From: Thorsellia kenyensis
GTDB lineage: Bacteria; Pseudomonadota; Gammaproteobacteria; Enterobacterales; Thorselliaceae
NCBI RefSeq assembly: GCF_042432445.1
Contig: NZ_JBHLXE010000070.1
Coordinates: forward strand, 1-64,000
Direction of reading: 5' to 3'
Length of the DNA: 64,000 nt
The notes below the pieces were generated by a model that searched no databases, had not been told where the DNA came from, and saw only the letters and a list, made by a program, of their open reading frames with translations. The position numbers and the translations under genes are program-made. Of the stretch, positions 46,784 to 56,809 are shown one piece after another; the stretch's first letter is position 1, and every line of letters starts with the position of its first letter.

Positions 46784-48172
46784 TTAGTCCACTTTCTTCA
46801 TAGGATTGCGTGTATCTTGCCCAGGTTTGAAGTTACGCATCAACAAAGCATAATCTAATAAAATATCAGTAGGTATAGGTATATAGACAATATGACTTTG
46901 TCCTTTTGCATCGGTGATCTCTTCGCCTTTTTTATTTTTCATTTGGGTTAAGTCAAAAGTAATGTTTCCCTGAGGAGTCATTAATTCTAAGTTATCACCT
47001 ACTTCAAATTTATTTTTAACTTCCACCTCAGCAAATTCACCATCTCTGATGCCCGTGAATTCACCAACAAATTGTTGTTGTTCAGATAACGAATAACCAT
47101 ATTCATAAGTCTGGTAACTATCATGTGTATGGCGTCTTAAGAATCCTTCTGTATAACCTCGATGCGCTAAATTCTCAAGTGTTCCCATTAAACTTTCATC
47201 AAACGGTTTACCTGCAACCGCATCATCTATTGCTTTCCGATAAACTTGAGCTGTTCTGGCACAATAATAAAATGATTTGGTTCTTCCTTCTATTTTTAAT
47301 GAATGCACACCCATTTTAGCTAATCGTTCGACGTGCTGCACTGCCCTTAAATCTTTAGAGTTCATGATGTAAGTACCATGTTCATCTTCAAAAGCAGCCA
47401 TTTTTTCATCAGGATTATGAGCTTCGCTAAGCAGCATCACTTCATCCGTTGGTAATCCTTCACCTAATGTAGGTTCGGGCCTCTGTTCCAATACTTCAAC
47501 TTTTTGTGGGGTAAAATATTCAACTATTTGCCCAGTTGCAGTATCCTCTTTAGCCGGTTCCACTTGATAAGACCAACGACAAGCATTAGTACAAGTCCCT
47601 TGATTAGGATCACGTTTATTCATATAACCAGAGAGCAAGCACCGGCCTGAATATGCCATACAAAGTGCGCCATGAACAAAAACTTCTAGCTCCATTTCCG
47701 GGCAATGGGTTCTAATTTCTTCTATTTCATCAAGGGATAATTCTCTAGACAAAATCACACGACTAATTCCTTGAGAGGCCCAAAACTTCACACTTGCCCA
47801 GTTAATCGCATTGGCTTGAACAGATAAATGGATGGTCATATCAGGAAAATGATCACGCACCATCATAATTAAACCAGGATCACTCATGATAAGTGCATCA
47901 GGTTTCATCTCAATGATGGGGGCTAAATCTTTAATAAAAGTTTTTAACTTAGCATTGTGAGGACTTATATTACAAACGACGTAAAATTTTTTACCCTGCT
48001 CGTGCGCTTCATTGATCCCAATGGCTAAATTTTCATGATTAAATTCATTATTACGAACACGTAAGCTATAACGTGGCTGACCTGCATAAACTGCGTCTGC
48101 TCCATAAGCAAAAGCGTAACGCATATTTTTTAAACTACCTGCAGGTGACAAAAGTTCTGGTTTAAAATTCAT
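46784..48172 (-). CDS. trhP: tRNA 5-hydroxyuridine synthase TrhP (YegQ, peptidase U32 family)
   Basis: 462 residues from the ATG at 48172 (a TTG start four codons upstream is less likely). The start is ELLSPAGSLKNM, and the U32 signature appears as E-V-F-V-H-G-A-L-C-M-A-Y-S-G-R-C with Cys-rich NQGTCTNACRWSY, the Fe-S ligand set. YegQ/TrhP makes ho5U at tRNA position 34 in a prephenate-dependent reaction. It is the first gene of a two-gene operon with yfhL. Confidence 0.92.
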   Translation of the reverse strand: MNFKPELLSPAGSLKNMRYAFAYGADAVYAGQPRYSLRVRNNEFNHENLAIGINEAHEQGKKFYVVCNISPHNAKLKTFIKDLAPIIEMKPDALIMSDPGLIMMVRDHFPDMTIHLSVQANAINWASVKFWASQGISRVILSRELSLDEIEEIRTHCPEMELEVFVHGALCMAYSGRCLLSGYMNKRDPNQGTCTNACRWSYQVEPAKEDTATGQIVEYFTPQKVEVLEQRPEPTLGEGLPTDEVMLLSEAHNPDEKMAAFEDEHGTYIMNSKDLRAVQHVERLAKMGVHSLKIEGRTKSFYYCARTAQVYRKAIDDAVAGKPFDESLMGTLENLAHRGYTEGFLRRHTHDSYQTYEYGYSLSEQQQFVGEFTGIRDGEFAEVEVKNKFEVGDNLELMTPQGNITFDLTQMKNKKGEEITDAKGQSHIVYIPIPTDILLDYALLMRNFKPGQDTRNPMKKVD

Positions 48173-49110
48173 CTTTTTTCTCAATTATTAACACTGGTGT
48201 TTAGAGTGATACTTCACTCTGAAGTTACTCCCCTAAAGTGCAGGAGGATGACAATTAAATTCTTTATGAAATAGTGCTATTGCGCTGCCTAGGATACAAA
48301 AGACTCAAAATATACAAGGTATATAATCCTGTTCTAAGAGTCATTTACAGATTAATTAGATTTATTCATTGATCCATAAATTGAATTAATTTATTTATTT
48401 TTGTTCCGAATTAAATCACTCTGACTACGAATTAAATATATAGATTTACATTCAATTAAATAGTATTTTTAAAACATAATAAAAGCATTAACCATTAATT
48501 TTCTTAGGGCATATTCTACCATAAACTCTTGTAGATTTAAGTAACGAAGAAATAATTTTTAGAGTCTCTTTTTCATCTTAAAATATGAGTCCATAATATT
48601 TATCCTACCTACAACCTAAAAGTTCACTGATGGTTTGCTCATTCCTGAAAATTCTACCCTTCATTTTTTTAACTGTTAGAATTAATAGCAACTATTTAAT
48701 TACTTAATTTAAATAGTTTTTACCTAACACTTAGCCAGTTAATTTATCCAAACCGTCTATTTTCCATGAATTTCTTCTATTAATTTCATCAATATCATCT
48801 ATTAAATACAAAACTTTTCAATTATAATGATTAGTCAATTAACACCTAAAAGTAGCTCGGTATCCTCTCAACTTTTTAATTGCCTTTAGTGAAAAAAATT
48901 AAAATTTAGACTGACCGTGTTATGTTGTTAATGTGTTAATTAGGTCATTTTTTAACTCTGTATCTAGAATCGAATTTTTCTACATACATTCATTTGACTC
49001 CCCTTAAAATAAACCAGTCCTTTGATTCGAATTTGAGTGGTTCTAATTTAAGTGGTTTTTTACTCTTGCAAAATATTCATAACGCAAAGAGTCCATACAA
49101 AAGGCATAAT
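48173..49110. other. Long divergent spacer trhP / ydgA-like
   Basis: 938 nt, AT-rich, no repeat copy I can align with confidence and no clear promoter. An open frame continuing upstream of the DUF945 ATG from 48994 lacks family similarity and has a repetitive NLSGSNLSG stretch. I treat it as non-coding. Confidence 0.45.
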
Positions 49111-51456
49111 ATGAAAACACAATCTAAATCAAAAAAATCACTCGTTGCTGTAGGTGTTCTTGCTGCCATTACACTAGGTTGGCTAGGGACAACATACACT
49201 ATAAGCAATAGCGTAGAACAACGTCTTGGTAACTACGTAGAGACCTTAAATCAACAAGTACAAAGTGAAGATTTATTCTTTGTAAAACCTAAATTTATTT
49301 TAAAAGAAGTGAATTCCTCTTTTTTTAAAAGTGACTTTATCATTTCTGTAGAAATTGAAAATTTTAAGAAATTTATTGAAACACAAAAATTAAAATCTAG
49401 AAAAGCAACGAGCAATGCTGAGTTTTCTGAAGAATATTTTAAAGAAGAGGAAGCCCGTATCAAGGCTTTACCTGATTTCATAAAACTTTTTGATGTTAAA
49501 AATATTGCAACTCATGGCCCTTTTCCTAAAATCACTGAATTCAATTTTACTCCCGGTGTCATGAGCATTGATTCAGTTACGACTTATAATGATTTAAACG
49601 CTGAAGTAAAAAATTTCACTAAAAGCCTTAAACTAGACGATAAAACATTAGCTAGCATAGAAAATCATCAGGTATTTAGCGCTAATACCATGATTCCCTA
49701 CAGTAAATCAATTAGCACCACGCTACAAGCCTCTCCATTTGATTGGACTATTAATAACACTGTGATCAAATATGAAGGCTTAAACTTAACATTTAACGGT
49801 GCAGCTGATTTTGATTTAAACATAAAATCTGGCAAAATCGGCTTAACGGATTTACCTTCGCGTGAAGGGTATGAATCTGAAGAAGCTTTCAAAAAAGCAT
49901 TGGCTCAAGTGGAAGAAAATTTTACGCTCAACGGATTGACTTTTGTCCAAAAAAGACAATCTGGAGACATAACGACGGGTTCAATTAATCTCTCTTTTGA
50001 GCCTATACAATTTAAGGCATTGAGTTCTGAAACTGATGAAAACCAAAAACCTCTATGGAATACTTTGAGTTTTGAGGGATTAGATGTCAACTATGAAAGA
50101 TCTAAGAATGATGGCCTTACATTCAATGAAAAAGCTAATCTGATTATTAAACCCGCGACTTTTAACGCAGTGGAATATGATTATTGGAATGATGGGACAA
50201 AAGTAATCACAGGTAATAGCTCAGTAGTTGAAATGGTCGCCGATTCGAAAAGCATTCCAAACGGCTTCTTATTAGCTGGTCGTGAAAGCTACAAAGCCGA
50301 TTTTAAATTAATAAGAGAAGCTTTATCAACTGGTGACCTAGAAGTTTTAATCAAGCTAAACAATTGGACATCCATCGCAAAGACTATAGAATTATACCGT
50401 CAACTCGCAGGTACATCGACAGCCGCAATCAAGCCTTTTGAAATTAATGTTAAAGAAGAATCAAGTGATCCTGTCGATTTAAATATTAAATTAGGTGAAA
50501 TCTCGACTACGTTTTCTAGAGAATCGACGGATACAAGTAAGCCTTTAGTATTATCAGCTAAATTAAATTCACTTGATGCGAAAGAAACCAACAAAAATTT
50601 CCATATTTCTTTAAAAGATTATTCATTGAGTTCAACTATTCCTCTACAAAATTTTTACCCGTTTAATATTGATTATTCTATAGGTAATACGTCATTTAAC
50701 ATTGAGAATAGAAATATATTTACTACAGATAATATGAGAGTTGCCTTAGGTTTGGTTGAAAATGAAAAATCCGTTGATATCAAGCAGCATTTCAGTGGTA
50801 AAAATATCTTAGTAAATTCAGTAGATTTTGGCAGCTTCGAGCTTAATGAAAATTTAGAGAACTTTAACAAAGAGTCTTTTAATCAACTGCAAGATGTTTT
50901 TATTGAAAGTTTGAAATTAGCACTAAGTAACCAAGATCTATTTACTCCGCCACAAGACATTTTCATAGAAAATTTAATGGCAAAAGCACCAGCAAGCTTA
51001 GAAGGTTTGCTTTCAAATGGTCTGATATTTAATAAAAGTCCAAACACCTTTAGCTCAAAAGCAGGTAAAACAGATCTTTCTTTGGTCGTTAAATTAAAAC
51101 CAATAACAAATCAATCTATTGCTGAAGCATCTAGTTCTATTGATTCTGCTGTAGCTCTGATTGAAAATCTAAATTTTTCACTTGATGCTGACATCAATTA
51201 TCTTGCAGATACTGGGGCTAAGTTCCAATTACTTGCCTTTAGCGGTGGAGAAACTCCTGAAGCTGAGATGATTGATTCGACTCGCATGCAGTTTGCAGGA
51301 ATGATCCCTCAAATGATCTCATCAAGCCCTGCTGCATCAATCATCAATGTCACTGAAGATAAACTATCTAGTAAGATTGAAGTAAAAGATGGCAAAATAA
51401 CTGTCAATGGGCAAGAAATGACGCCTGATGAAATTTTAGGGCTTTTGGGCTTGTAA
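49111..51456 (+). CDS. YdgA-family (DUF945) envelope protein
   Basis: 781 residues from the ATG at 49111, with AAAGG 7 nt upstream. A lysine-rich start (MKTQSKSKKS) and one hydrophobic segment (about residues 10-30) give an inner-membrane anchor or uncleaved signal. The rest is periplasmic, Asn/Ser/Lys-rich and built of repeating beta-type segments, in line with YdgA/DUF945. It is well above the ~500 residues of E. coli YdgA. The C-terminus ends with INGQEM-like residues (TVNGQEMTPDEILGLLGL), as many DUF945 proteins do. Function unknown. Confidence 0.8.
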   Translation: MKTQSKSKKSLVAVGVLAAITLGWLGTTYTISNSVEQRLGNYVETLNQQVQSEDLFFVKPKFILKEVNSSFFKSDFIISVEIENFKKFIETQKLKSRKATSNAEFSEEYFKEEEARIKALPDFIKLFDVKNIATHGPFPKITEFNFTPGVMSIDSVTTYNDLNAEVKNFTKSLKLDDKTLASIENHQVFSANTMIPYSKSISTTLQASPFDWTINNTVIKYEGLNLTFNGAADFDLNIKSGKIGLTDLPSREGYESEEAFKKALAQVEENFTLNGLTFVQKRQSGDITTGSINLSFEPIQFKALSSETDENQKPLWNTLSFEGLDVNYERSKNDGLTFNEKANLIIKPATFNAVEYDYWNDGTKVITGNSSVVEMVADSKSIPNGFLLAGRESYKADFKLIREALSTGDLEVLIKLNNWTSIAKTIELYRQLAGTSTAAIKPFEINVKEESSDPVDLNIKLGEISTTFSRESTDTSKPLVLSAKLNSLDAKETNKNFHISLKDYSLSSTIPLQNFYPFNIDYSIGNTSFNIENRNIFTTDNMRVALGLVENEKSVDIKQHFSGKNILVNSVDFGSFELNENLENFNKESFNQLQDVFIESLKLALSNQDLFTPPQDIFIENLMAKAPASLEGLLSNGLIFNKSPNTFSSKAGKTDLSLVVKLKPITNQSIAEASSSIDSAVALIENLNFSLDADINYLADTGAKFQLLAFSGGETPEAEMIDSTRMQFAGMIPQMISSSPAASIINVTEDKLSSKIEVKDGKITVNGQEMTPDEILGLLGL

Positions 51457-51520
51457 GACTTAGATTTTAAAATTTCATTGCGCAACAAGTTAAAATAAAT
51501 CGATTGCGTCATTTACAATA

Positions 51521-51550
51521 GGCGTTGGAAATAATCCAACGCCTTTTTTT
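51521..51550 (+). terminator. Terminator of the DUF945 gene
   Basis: GGCGTTGGA-AATAA-TCCAACGCC followed by T7, 65 nt after the stop: a strong intrinsic terminator. Confidence 0.92.
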
Positions 51551-51837
51551 ACATGTTATTGTTGTTTAATTGTTTTCAGATGGCGTCATACTGAGTATTA
51601 AGAAGTTTTTTCAGTAATATAAACATTTTTAATTATTGACTTCTCTAACTAAATTTAGGAATTCAGTCTTATCCGACACTCTCTTCTTCAGATCATACAA
51701 TCGATAGAAAAATTTCATCGTTCACCGCAGTTGCCCAAAGGAAGTCTGCTTCCTTTAACTGTTCTGATACATTTTGCCTTAAGAGACTAATACCTTAACT
51801 ATTACTAAGCTCAATGATTAGCCCAATAAAATTTAAT
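51551..51837. other. Intergenic, nothing recognised
   Basis: Remainder of the 381-nt gap between the DUF945 gene and yheU. AT-rich, no gene. Confidence 0.4.
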
Positions 51838-52077
51838 TTATGATTCGTATAAATCATCAACATACTTTATTTCATCAGCAGGGACAAGATTAACTGTCTC
51901 GGTTGTCTCAGACCAAAGTAACACGACTTTTTTTTCTTTAAAGAGCTGCCTTACCTGGCTGATTTTAGTCTTAAGTGGAACCTCTTCTTCTCCATAATCA
52001 GTGCCCTCTCTTAAAATAAATTCAGTAATAATCGCATCAAGTGTATCACTTTCAATAGATTCCCAAGGTATTATCAT
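51838..52077 (-). CDS. yheU: YheU family protein (UPF0270)
   Basis: 79 residues. The start MIIPWESIESDTLDAIITEF, then FILREGTDYGE and VLLWSETTETVNLVP, match the UPF0270/YheU family (E. coli 72 residues). Small cytosolic protein of unknown function, usually near the kefB/prkB region in enterobacteria; that context is missing here. Confidence 0.9.
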   Translation of the reverse strand: MIIPWESIESDTLDAIITEFILREGTDYGEEEVPLKTKISQVRQLFKEKKVVLLWSETTETVNLVPADEIKYVDDLYES

Positions 52078-52135
52078 ATGTCCCCTATCGTTGCGCTTAC
52101 AAGAACTAATCTGAATATAGAGATTAACAAATAAA

Positions 52136-53050
52136 TTATGATTTAGGTGGGTTTTTCGCCCAAAATCCCGCTAAAATAGAACCTGAAACATTATGCCATA
52201 TGCTAAATATTGCACCAGGCAAAGCACTTAATGCAGAGAAATATTTAGCGCCTAGTGATGCTGCTAACCCTGAATTCTGCATACCTACTTCAATAGCCAC
52301 TGTTCTTGCTACTTTTTCATCAAATCCAAGTAGCCGGCTGATAGTATATCCAGCAATCAACCCTAAACCATTATGTAACACAACACCTACAAATACGAGT
52401 AGACCAACATTTTTAATGTTCCCTTGGTTAAGCGATACCACAATAGCAATAATCAAAACAATAGAAAACATAGAGGCTGTTGTTAAAGCATCTCCTAGGC
52501 TATCTAACTTGTTTTTTAATAATGCATTACCCACTCCACCTAGAACAATAGGGACAAGGATAATTTTTACTAAATCAATTAAAATGCCTTTAGAATCTAT
52601 CTCAACTTGACTAGAAAGATAAAGTGAGATTAATAAAGGCGTCATGATAATTGATAAAAGAGTTGAAACGAGTGTCATGCTGACTGATAAAGCAACATCA
52701 CCTTTTGCAAGATAAGTCATTACATTAGATGCGGTACCACCAGAAACAGCGCCAACTAAAATCATACCGATCATAATCTCCTCACTAAATCCCATCACTT
52801 TTGAAATAACTAGGGCGAATAGTGGCATCAATAAAAATTGCAATGCCACAGTAATAATTATAATTGTTGGTTTTTTTACAACTCGCTTAAAATCATCTAA
52901 AGACAAGGTTAAACCCATAAAAAACATAATTGCCATTAATAAATAGCTAATGATACTTTTTAAAGATGTAAAGATTGTAGGGAAATAAAAGGCTATTGCA
53001 CTCAATAAAATCGCCCAGAAGGGGAACAATTTATTAATATTTTTAAGCAT
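52136..53050 (-). CDS. Bile acid:sodium symporter family transporter (YocS/PanS-like)
   Basis: 304 residues, about ten membrane helices of the BASS fold. Characteristic stretches are FFMGLTLSLDDFKR, the VGAVSGGTASNVMTYLAKGD motif in the cross-over region, and VAIEVGMQNSGLAASLG in the second half. Bacterial members move keto-acids such as ketopantoate, or other organic anions, with Na+. The substrate here is unknown. Single gene; a 58-nt gap to yheU leaves co-transcription possible. Confidence 0.88.
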   Translation of the reverse strand: MLKNINKLFPFWAILLSAIAFYFPTIFTSLKSIISYLLMAIMFFMGLTLSLDDFKRVVKKPTIIIITVALQFLLMPLFALVISKVMGFSEEIMIGMILVGAVSGGTASNVMTYLAKGDVALSVSMTLVSTLLSIIMTPLLISLYLSSQVEIDSKGILIDLVKIILVPIVLGGVGNALLKNKLDSLGDALTTASMFSIVLIIAIVVSLNQGNIKNVGLLVFVGVVLHNGLGLIAGYTISRLLGFDEKVARTVAIEVGMQNSGLAASLGAKYFSALSALPGAIFSIWHNVSGSILAGFWAKNPPKS

Positions 53051-53251
53051 AGGATGGCTCCATTTGTATTGTATTAAGTCAAAATTGTGAAAGAAAAAGG
53101 AACATGATAATTATGCCCAAATTTTTCTATACTGTTCATCCACAAGTCATAAAAATCTAAGTCGTTCGGCATTTAATTGCGTGAACTATCTATAAATAGG
53201 CACAATCGGAACTTGTCAAAAACAATAACTTGTCTTAATCTTTCTTTGCAT

Positions 53252-53289
53252 CATACAGAAAAAGCTGCAAGAGCAGCTTTTTCTGTATG
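53252..53289. terminator. Terminator of the fab cluster
   Basis: CATACAGAAAAAGCTGC / GCAGCTTTTTCTGTATG, a perfect 17-bp stem with a 4-nt loop, 48 nt past the fabF stop. Symmetric, so it can serve both strands. Confidence 0.88.
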
Positions 53290-53336
53290 TTGATACTATT
53301 GTTAAACGATAGACAAAATCAAAGATTGAGGGAACA

Positions 53337-54584
53337 TTAATCCATTTTTTTTAGTAAAATAGATCCATTTGTACCACCAAATCCAAAAGAGTTACACAGC
53401 ACATATTTTAGATTGCTTACCTGTCTTGCTTCGTGAGGTACATAATCTAAATCACATCCTTCTTCTGGGTTATCTAGGTTAATAGTAGGAGGCACAGCAC
53501 CATCTCTTAATGCAAGGACAGAAAAGATGGTTTCTATAGCCCCTGCGGCACCTAAAAGATGCCCTGTCATTGATTTAGTGGAACTTACCATGACACGGCT
53601 TGCCTCTCCAGTAAAAATAGATTTCACTGCAGCAGTTTCAGCTTTATCTCCAGCTCCTGTTGACGTACCATGTGCATTGACATAGCCTACCTCAGAAGGT
53701 GTGATATGAGCATCCTTGAGCGCATTTGTCATAGCTAAAGCAGCGCCTTCACCATTTTCAGGTGGTGATGTCATATGATAGGCATCACTACTCATACCAA
53801 ATCCTACAACTTCTGCATAAATTTTCGCTCCACGTGCTTTAGCATGTTCATATTCTTCGAGCACTAAAATACCAGCACCGTCACCAAGAACAAAGCCATC
53901 ACGGTCTTTATCCCAAGGTCTACTGGCTTGTTCTGGAGAATCATTTCGGGTCGAAAGTGCTCTAGCTGCACCAAATCCACCAACACCTAAAGGTGTACTT
54001 GCTTTCTCCCCTCCGCCTGCGAGCATAACTTCTGCATCGCCATGCATAATAATACGCGCTGCGTGCCCTATATTATGCACACCAGACGTACATGCTGTTG
54101 CGATAGTGATACTTGGGCCTTTAATGCCATAAATAATACTTAAATGGCCAGAAATCATATTCACAATGGTTGATGGTACAAAGAAAGGACTGATCTTTTT
54201 AGGACCACTTAGCACGAGTGCTGCATGATTTTCTTCTATCAGGCCTAATCCACCAATTCCAGATCCGATTGCACATCCAATGCGGGCTGCATTTTCTTCT
54301 GTTACTTCAATACCTGCATCTTGCATAGCTTGTATACCTGCAGCAACACCGTATTGAATAAAGAGATCCATTTTTCTGGCCTCTTTACGTGAGATATTAT
54401 AATCATCACAATTAAAATCTTTGACCATACCAGCAAATTTAGTTGAGAATGGTGTGGTATCAAAATGATCTATTAGGCTTATCCCACTCTGACCGGCTAA
54501 TATGGCTTGCCACGTGGATTCAACTGTATTGCCGACAGGAGTGAGCATGCCCAGACCGGTCACGACTACTCGACGCTTAGACAC
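53337..54584 (-). CDS. fabF: Beta-ketoacyl-ACP synthase II
   Basis: 415 residues from a GTG at 54584 (SKRRVVVTGLGML), with GGAGG 6 nt upstream; a TTG at 54596 is rejected. Condenses malonyl-ACP with acyl-ACP, including the temperature-responsive palmitoleate to vaccenate step. Catalytic Cys in TACTSGVHN (about 165), His in NAHGTST and GHLLGAAG. Last gene of the fab cluster; a hairpin after acpP lies in the 87-nt gap. Confidence 0.97.
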   Translation of the reverse strand: MSKRRVVVTGLGMLTPVGNTVESTWQAILAGQSGISLIDHFDTTPFSTKFAGMVKDFNCDDYNISRKEARKMDLFIQYGVAAGIQAMQDAGIEVTEENAARIGCAIGSGIGGLGLIEENHAALVLSGPKKISPFFVPSTIVNMISGHLSIIYGIKGPSITIATACTSGVHNIGHAARIIMHGDAEVMLAGGGEKASTPLGVGGFGAARALSTRNDSPEQASRPWDKDRDGFVLGDGAGILVLEEYEHAKARGAKIYAEVVGFGMSSDAYHMTSPPENGEGAALAMTNALKDAHITPSEVGYVNAHGTSTGAGDKAETAAVKSIFTGEASRVMVSSTKSMTGHLLGAAGAIETIFSVLALRDGAVPPTINLDNPEEGCDLDYVPHEARQVSNLKYVLCNSFGFGGTNGSILLKKMD

Positions 54585-54638
54585 TGCGCCCTCCAAGGTT
54601 TATTAAGGTAGGAGAAAAATAATAAGAGTATATAAAGC

Positions 54639-54659
54639 GAGGCGATCAAAGATCGCCTC
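54639..54659 (-). terminator. Hairpin after acpP (attenuator-like)
   Basis: GAGGCGATC-TTT-GATCGCCTC, a perfect 9-bp stem 13 nt after the acpP stop, without a T-run. Likely a partial terminator or stability element that lets acpP be expressed above fabF. Confidence 0.6.
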
Positions 54660-54671
54660 TAAAGCATTTGA

Positions 54672-54908
54672 TTACTGCAAATTAGCATTAATGAAATCGA
54701 TTGCTGCTTGAACAGTAGTAATTTTTTCTGCTTCTTCATCAGGAATTTCAGTATCGAATTCCTCTTCTAAAGCCATAACTAATTCAACTGTATCAAGTGA
54801 GTCAGCACCTAAGTCTTCAACAAAAGATGCTGAGTTAACAACTTCTTCTGGTTTAACACCTAGACGTTCAACAATGATATTCTTAACACGTTCTTCGATA
54901 GCGCTCAT
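54672..54908 (-). CDS. acpP: Acyl carrier protein
   Basis: 78 residues, the E. coli length. The 4'-phosphopantetheine serine is in GADSLDTVELV (Ser37 counting Met). Strongly acidic helix II. It carries acyl chains for fatty-acid and lipid A synthesis. Separated from fabG by 151 nt with a promoter-like pair, so it can be transcribed on its own. Confidence 0.98.
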   Translation of the reverse strand: MSAIEERVKNIIVERLGVKPEEVVNSASFVEDLGADSLDTVELVMALEEEFDTEIPDEEAEKITTVQAAIDFINANLQ

Positions 54909-55005
54909 ACTTGTAAATTTCCTATCAAACTTCGCTTGCGCGATGGTTCTTGTAATTTATAATGGAAGAAAAAATCAAACAGCTTAAAAAAATAAGCTAA
55001 CACAC

Positions 55006-55035
55006 ATTCTACACTATTTTGCGATAAATTAGCAA
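55006..55035 (-). promoter_or_regulatory. Possible acpP promoter
   Basis: On the minus strand: TTGCTA (55030-55035), 18-nt spacer, TAGAAT (55006-55011), about 98 nt before the acpP ATG. The -35 is imperfect. It lies within an inverted repeat (CTAACACA/TGTGTTAG) that follows the fabG stop. Confidence 0.45.
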
Positions 55036-55059
55036 AATTATACAAAAAAATGTGTTAGA

Positions 55060-55794
55060 TTATACCATTATCATGCCACCATTGACATGAATGGTTTCAC
55101 CATTGATGTAGCCGGCTTCATCAGAAGCTAAAAAAGCGACAACATTAGCGATTTCTTTCGCCTCACCCAAGCGTCCTGCGGGAACTTGAGAAAGAATGCC
55201 CGATCTTTGTTCTTCCGTGAGTGCTCTGGTCATATCAGTTTCAATGAATCCAGGAGCAACGACGTTTACCGTAATACCACGAGAAGCAACTTCTCTGGCT
55301 AACGATTTACTAAAACCAATTACACCAGCTTTCGCTGCAGCATAATTGGCTTGCCCAGCATTGCCCATAGAGCCAACAACTGAGCCAATAGTTATGATAC
55401 GACCAAAACGTTTTTTCATCATGGAACGAATCACAGCTTTTGAAAGATGAAAAACTGAACTTAGGTTGGTATTAACAATATCATCCCATTCAGACTCTTT
55501 CATACGCATCATTAAATTATCACGCGTAATACCTGCATTATTAACTAAAATATCTATTTCACCAAATTCTGCACGGATTTTTTCTAGTGTTTGCTCAATA
55601 GATGAGCTATCTGTCACATTTAATACAAAACCTTTACCGTTTTGGCCTAGATATTGACTGATATTTTCTGCACCAGATTCAGAGGTAGCGGTACCTATAA
55701 CTTTGGCACCACGCTCAATACATTTTTGTGCTATTGCCTGCCCTATACCACGGCTAGCTCCAGTGACTAATACAATTTTACCGTCTAAATTCAT
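55060..55794 (-). CDS. fabG: 3-oxoacyl-ACP reductase
   Basis: 244 residues from the ATG at 55794 (MNLDGKIVLVTGASRGIG), the exact E. coli length; an in-frame ATG 16 codons upstream adds unrelated sequence. SDR with NNAGITRDNLM, catalytic Ser in GSVVGSMGN and Tyr/Lys in NYAAAKAGV. NADPH-dependent reduction of 3-oxoacyl-ACP. Follows fabD closely. Confidence 0.98.
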   Translation of the reverse strand: MNLDGKIVLVTGASRGIGQAIAQKCIERGAKVIGTATSESGAENISQYLGQNGKGFVLNVTDSSSIEQTLEKIRAEFGEIDILVNNAGITRDNLMMRMKESEWDDIVNTNLSSVFHLSKAVIRSMMKKRFGRIITIGSVVGSMGNAGQANYAAAKAGVIGFSKSLAREVASRGITVNVVAPGFIETDMTRALTEEQRSGILSQVPAGRLGEAKEIANVVAFLASDEAGYINGETIHVNGGMIMV

Positions 55795-55848
55795 GTCATA
55801 TTCTCTTTTTTGTAGTTTAAAAAAATCTAACAAATACGTCAAATCAAA

Positions 55849-56787
55849 CTAAGCATTTAATTGTTGTAATGCGGTTTCTAATGTATCAGGCGTGTTAATA
55901 CAAAAAGCCTCTAAACGCGCATCTATACGTTTAGCAAGTCCAGTCAGAACTTTTCCTGGTCCTAATTCATATAATTGCGTTACACCACTATTAGCTAAAA
56001 ATTCCATACTTTGCGACCAAAGTACTGGATTAAATAATTGACGTGTAAGTGCATCTAAAATGACATCACTTTCAGTTGCGATAGCCACATCGACATTATT
56101 AACAACTGGGATAACAGGCGTTTGTATTGATATACCAGCCAAAGCAGCTTTAAATTCTTCGGCTATGGGTTTCATCAATAAACAATGTGATGGTACACTA
56201 ACAGGCAATGGAAGTGCCCTTTTCGCACCTTTTTCTTTACAAAGAATATTCGCACGTTCAACTGCAGCTTTATCTCCTGCGATCACTACTTGGCCTGGAG
56301 AATTAAAATTAACAGGACTGACAATTTCGCCCTGCGCAGCTTCTTCACATGCTTTTGCTATCTCTTCATTCGACAAACCAATAATCGCTGACATAGCACC
56401 AGCACCCTCAGGTACTGCTTTTTGCATTAATTGGCCACGTAATGCGACTAATTTAATTGCATCTTTATAATTTAAAGCACCTGCACAGACAAGTGCCGAA
56501 TATTCACCTAGACTATGCCCTGCCATATAGTCTGGACTACATCCATTTTTTTCTACCCACAAGCGATAAATAGCCGTAGATGCCGCAAGCAAAGCAGGTT
56601 GTGTTTTTTCTGTTTGATTTAACTCAAGTTCAGGCCCCATTTGGGTTAATGCAAAGAGATCGTAACCTAATACTTCGCTTGCTTCATCGAAGGTATTTTT
56701 AATTATAGAATTTATCTCAGATAAAGCATTAAGCATGCCTACACTTTGTGAGCCTTGCCCTGGAAAAACAAATGCGATTTTACTCAT
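55849..56787 (-). CDS. fabD: Malonyl-CoA:ACP transacylase
   Basis: 312 residues (E. coli 309). The nucleophile serine is Ser92 in GHSLGEYSA, the catalytic His is in VPSHCLLM, and the oxyanion region is FPGQGSQSVGM. Loads malonyl onto ACP. The ATG is preceded by TAGGATAGATT and lies 22 nt after fabH. Confidence 0.98.
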   Translation of the reverse strand: MSKIAFVFPGQGSQSVGMLNALSEINSIIKNTFDEASEVLGYDLFALTQMGPELELNQTEKTQPALLAASTAIYRLWVEKNGCSPDYMAGHSLGEYSALVCAGALNYKDAIKLVALRGQLMQKAVPEGAGAMSAIIGLSNEEIAKACEEAAQGEIVSPVNFNSPGQVVIAGDKAAVERANILCKEKGAKRALPLPVSVPSHCLLMKPIAEEFKAALAGISIQTPVIPVVNNVDVAIATESDVILDALTRQLFNPVLWSQSMEFLANSGVTQLYELGPGKVLTGLAKRIDARLEAFCINTPDTLETALQQLNA

Positions 56788-56809
56788 AATCTATCCTACT
56801 TAAGCACTA

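Noticed and set aside
48540..48660. Possible fourth copy of the intergenic repeat
   Set aside because: Only a few short blocks (ATCCTACCTACAACCTAAAAGT) resemble the unit end; the ordered 5' blocks are missing, so similarity may be chance.
48994..49110. N-terminal extension of the DUF945 gene
   Set aside because: The ATG at 49111 has a good Shine-Dalgarno and begins a proper signal-anchor; the 39-residue extension is repetitive and would bury the anchor.
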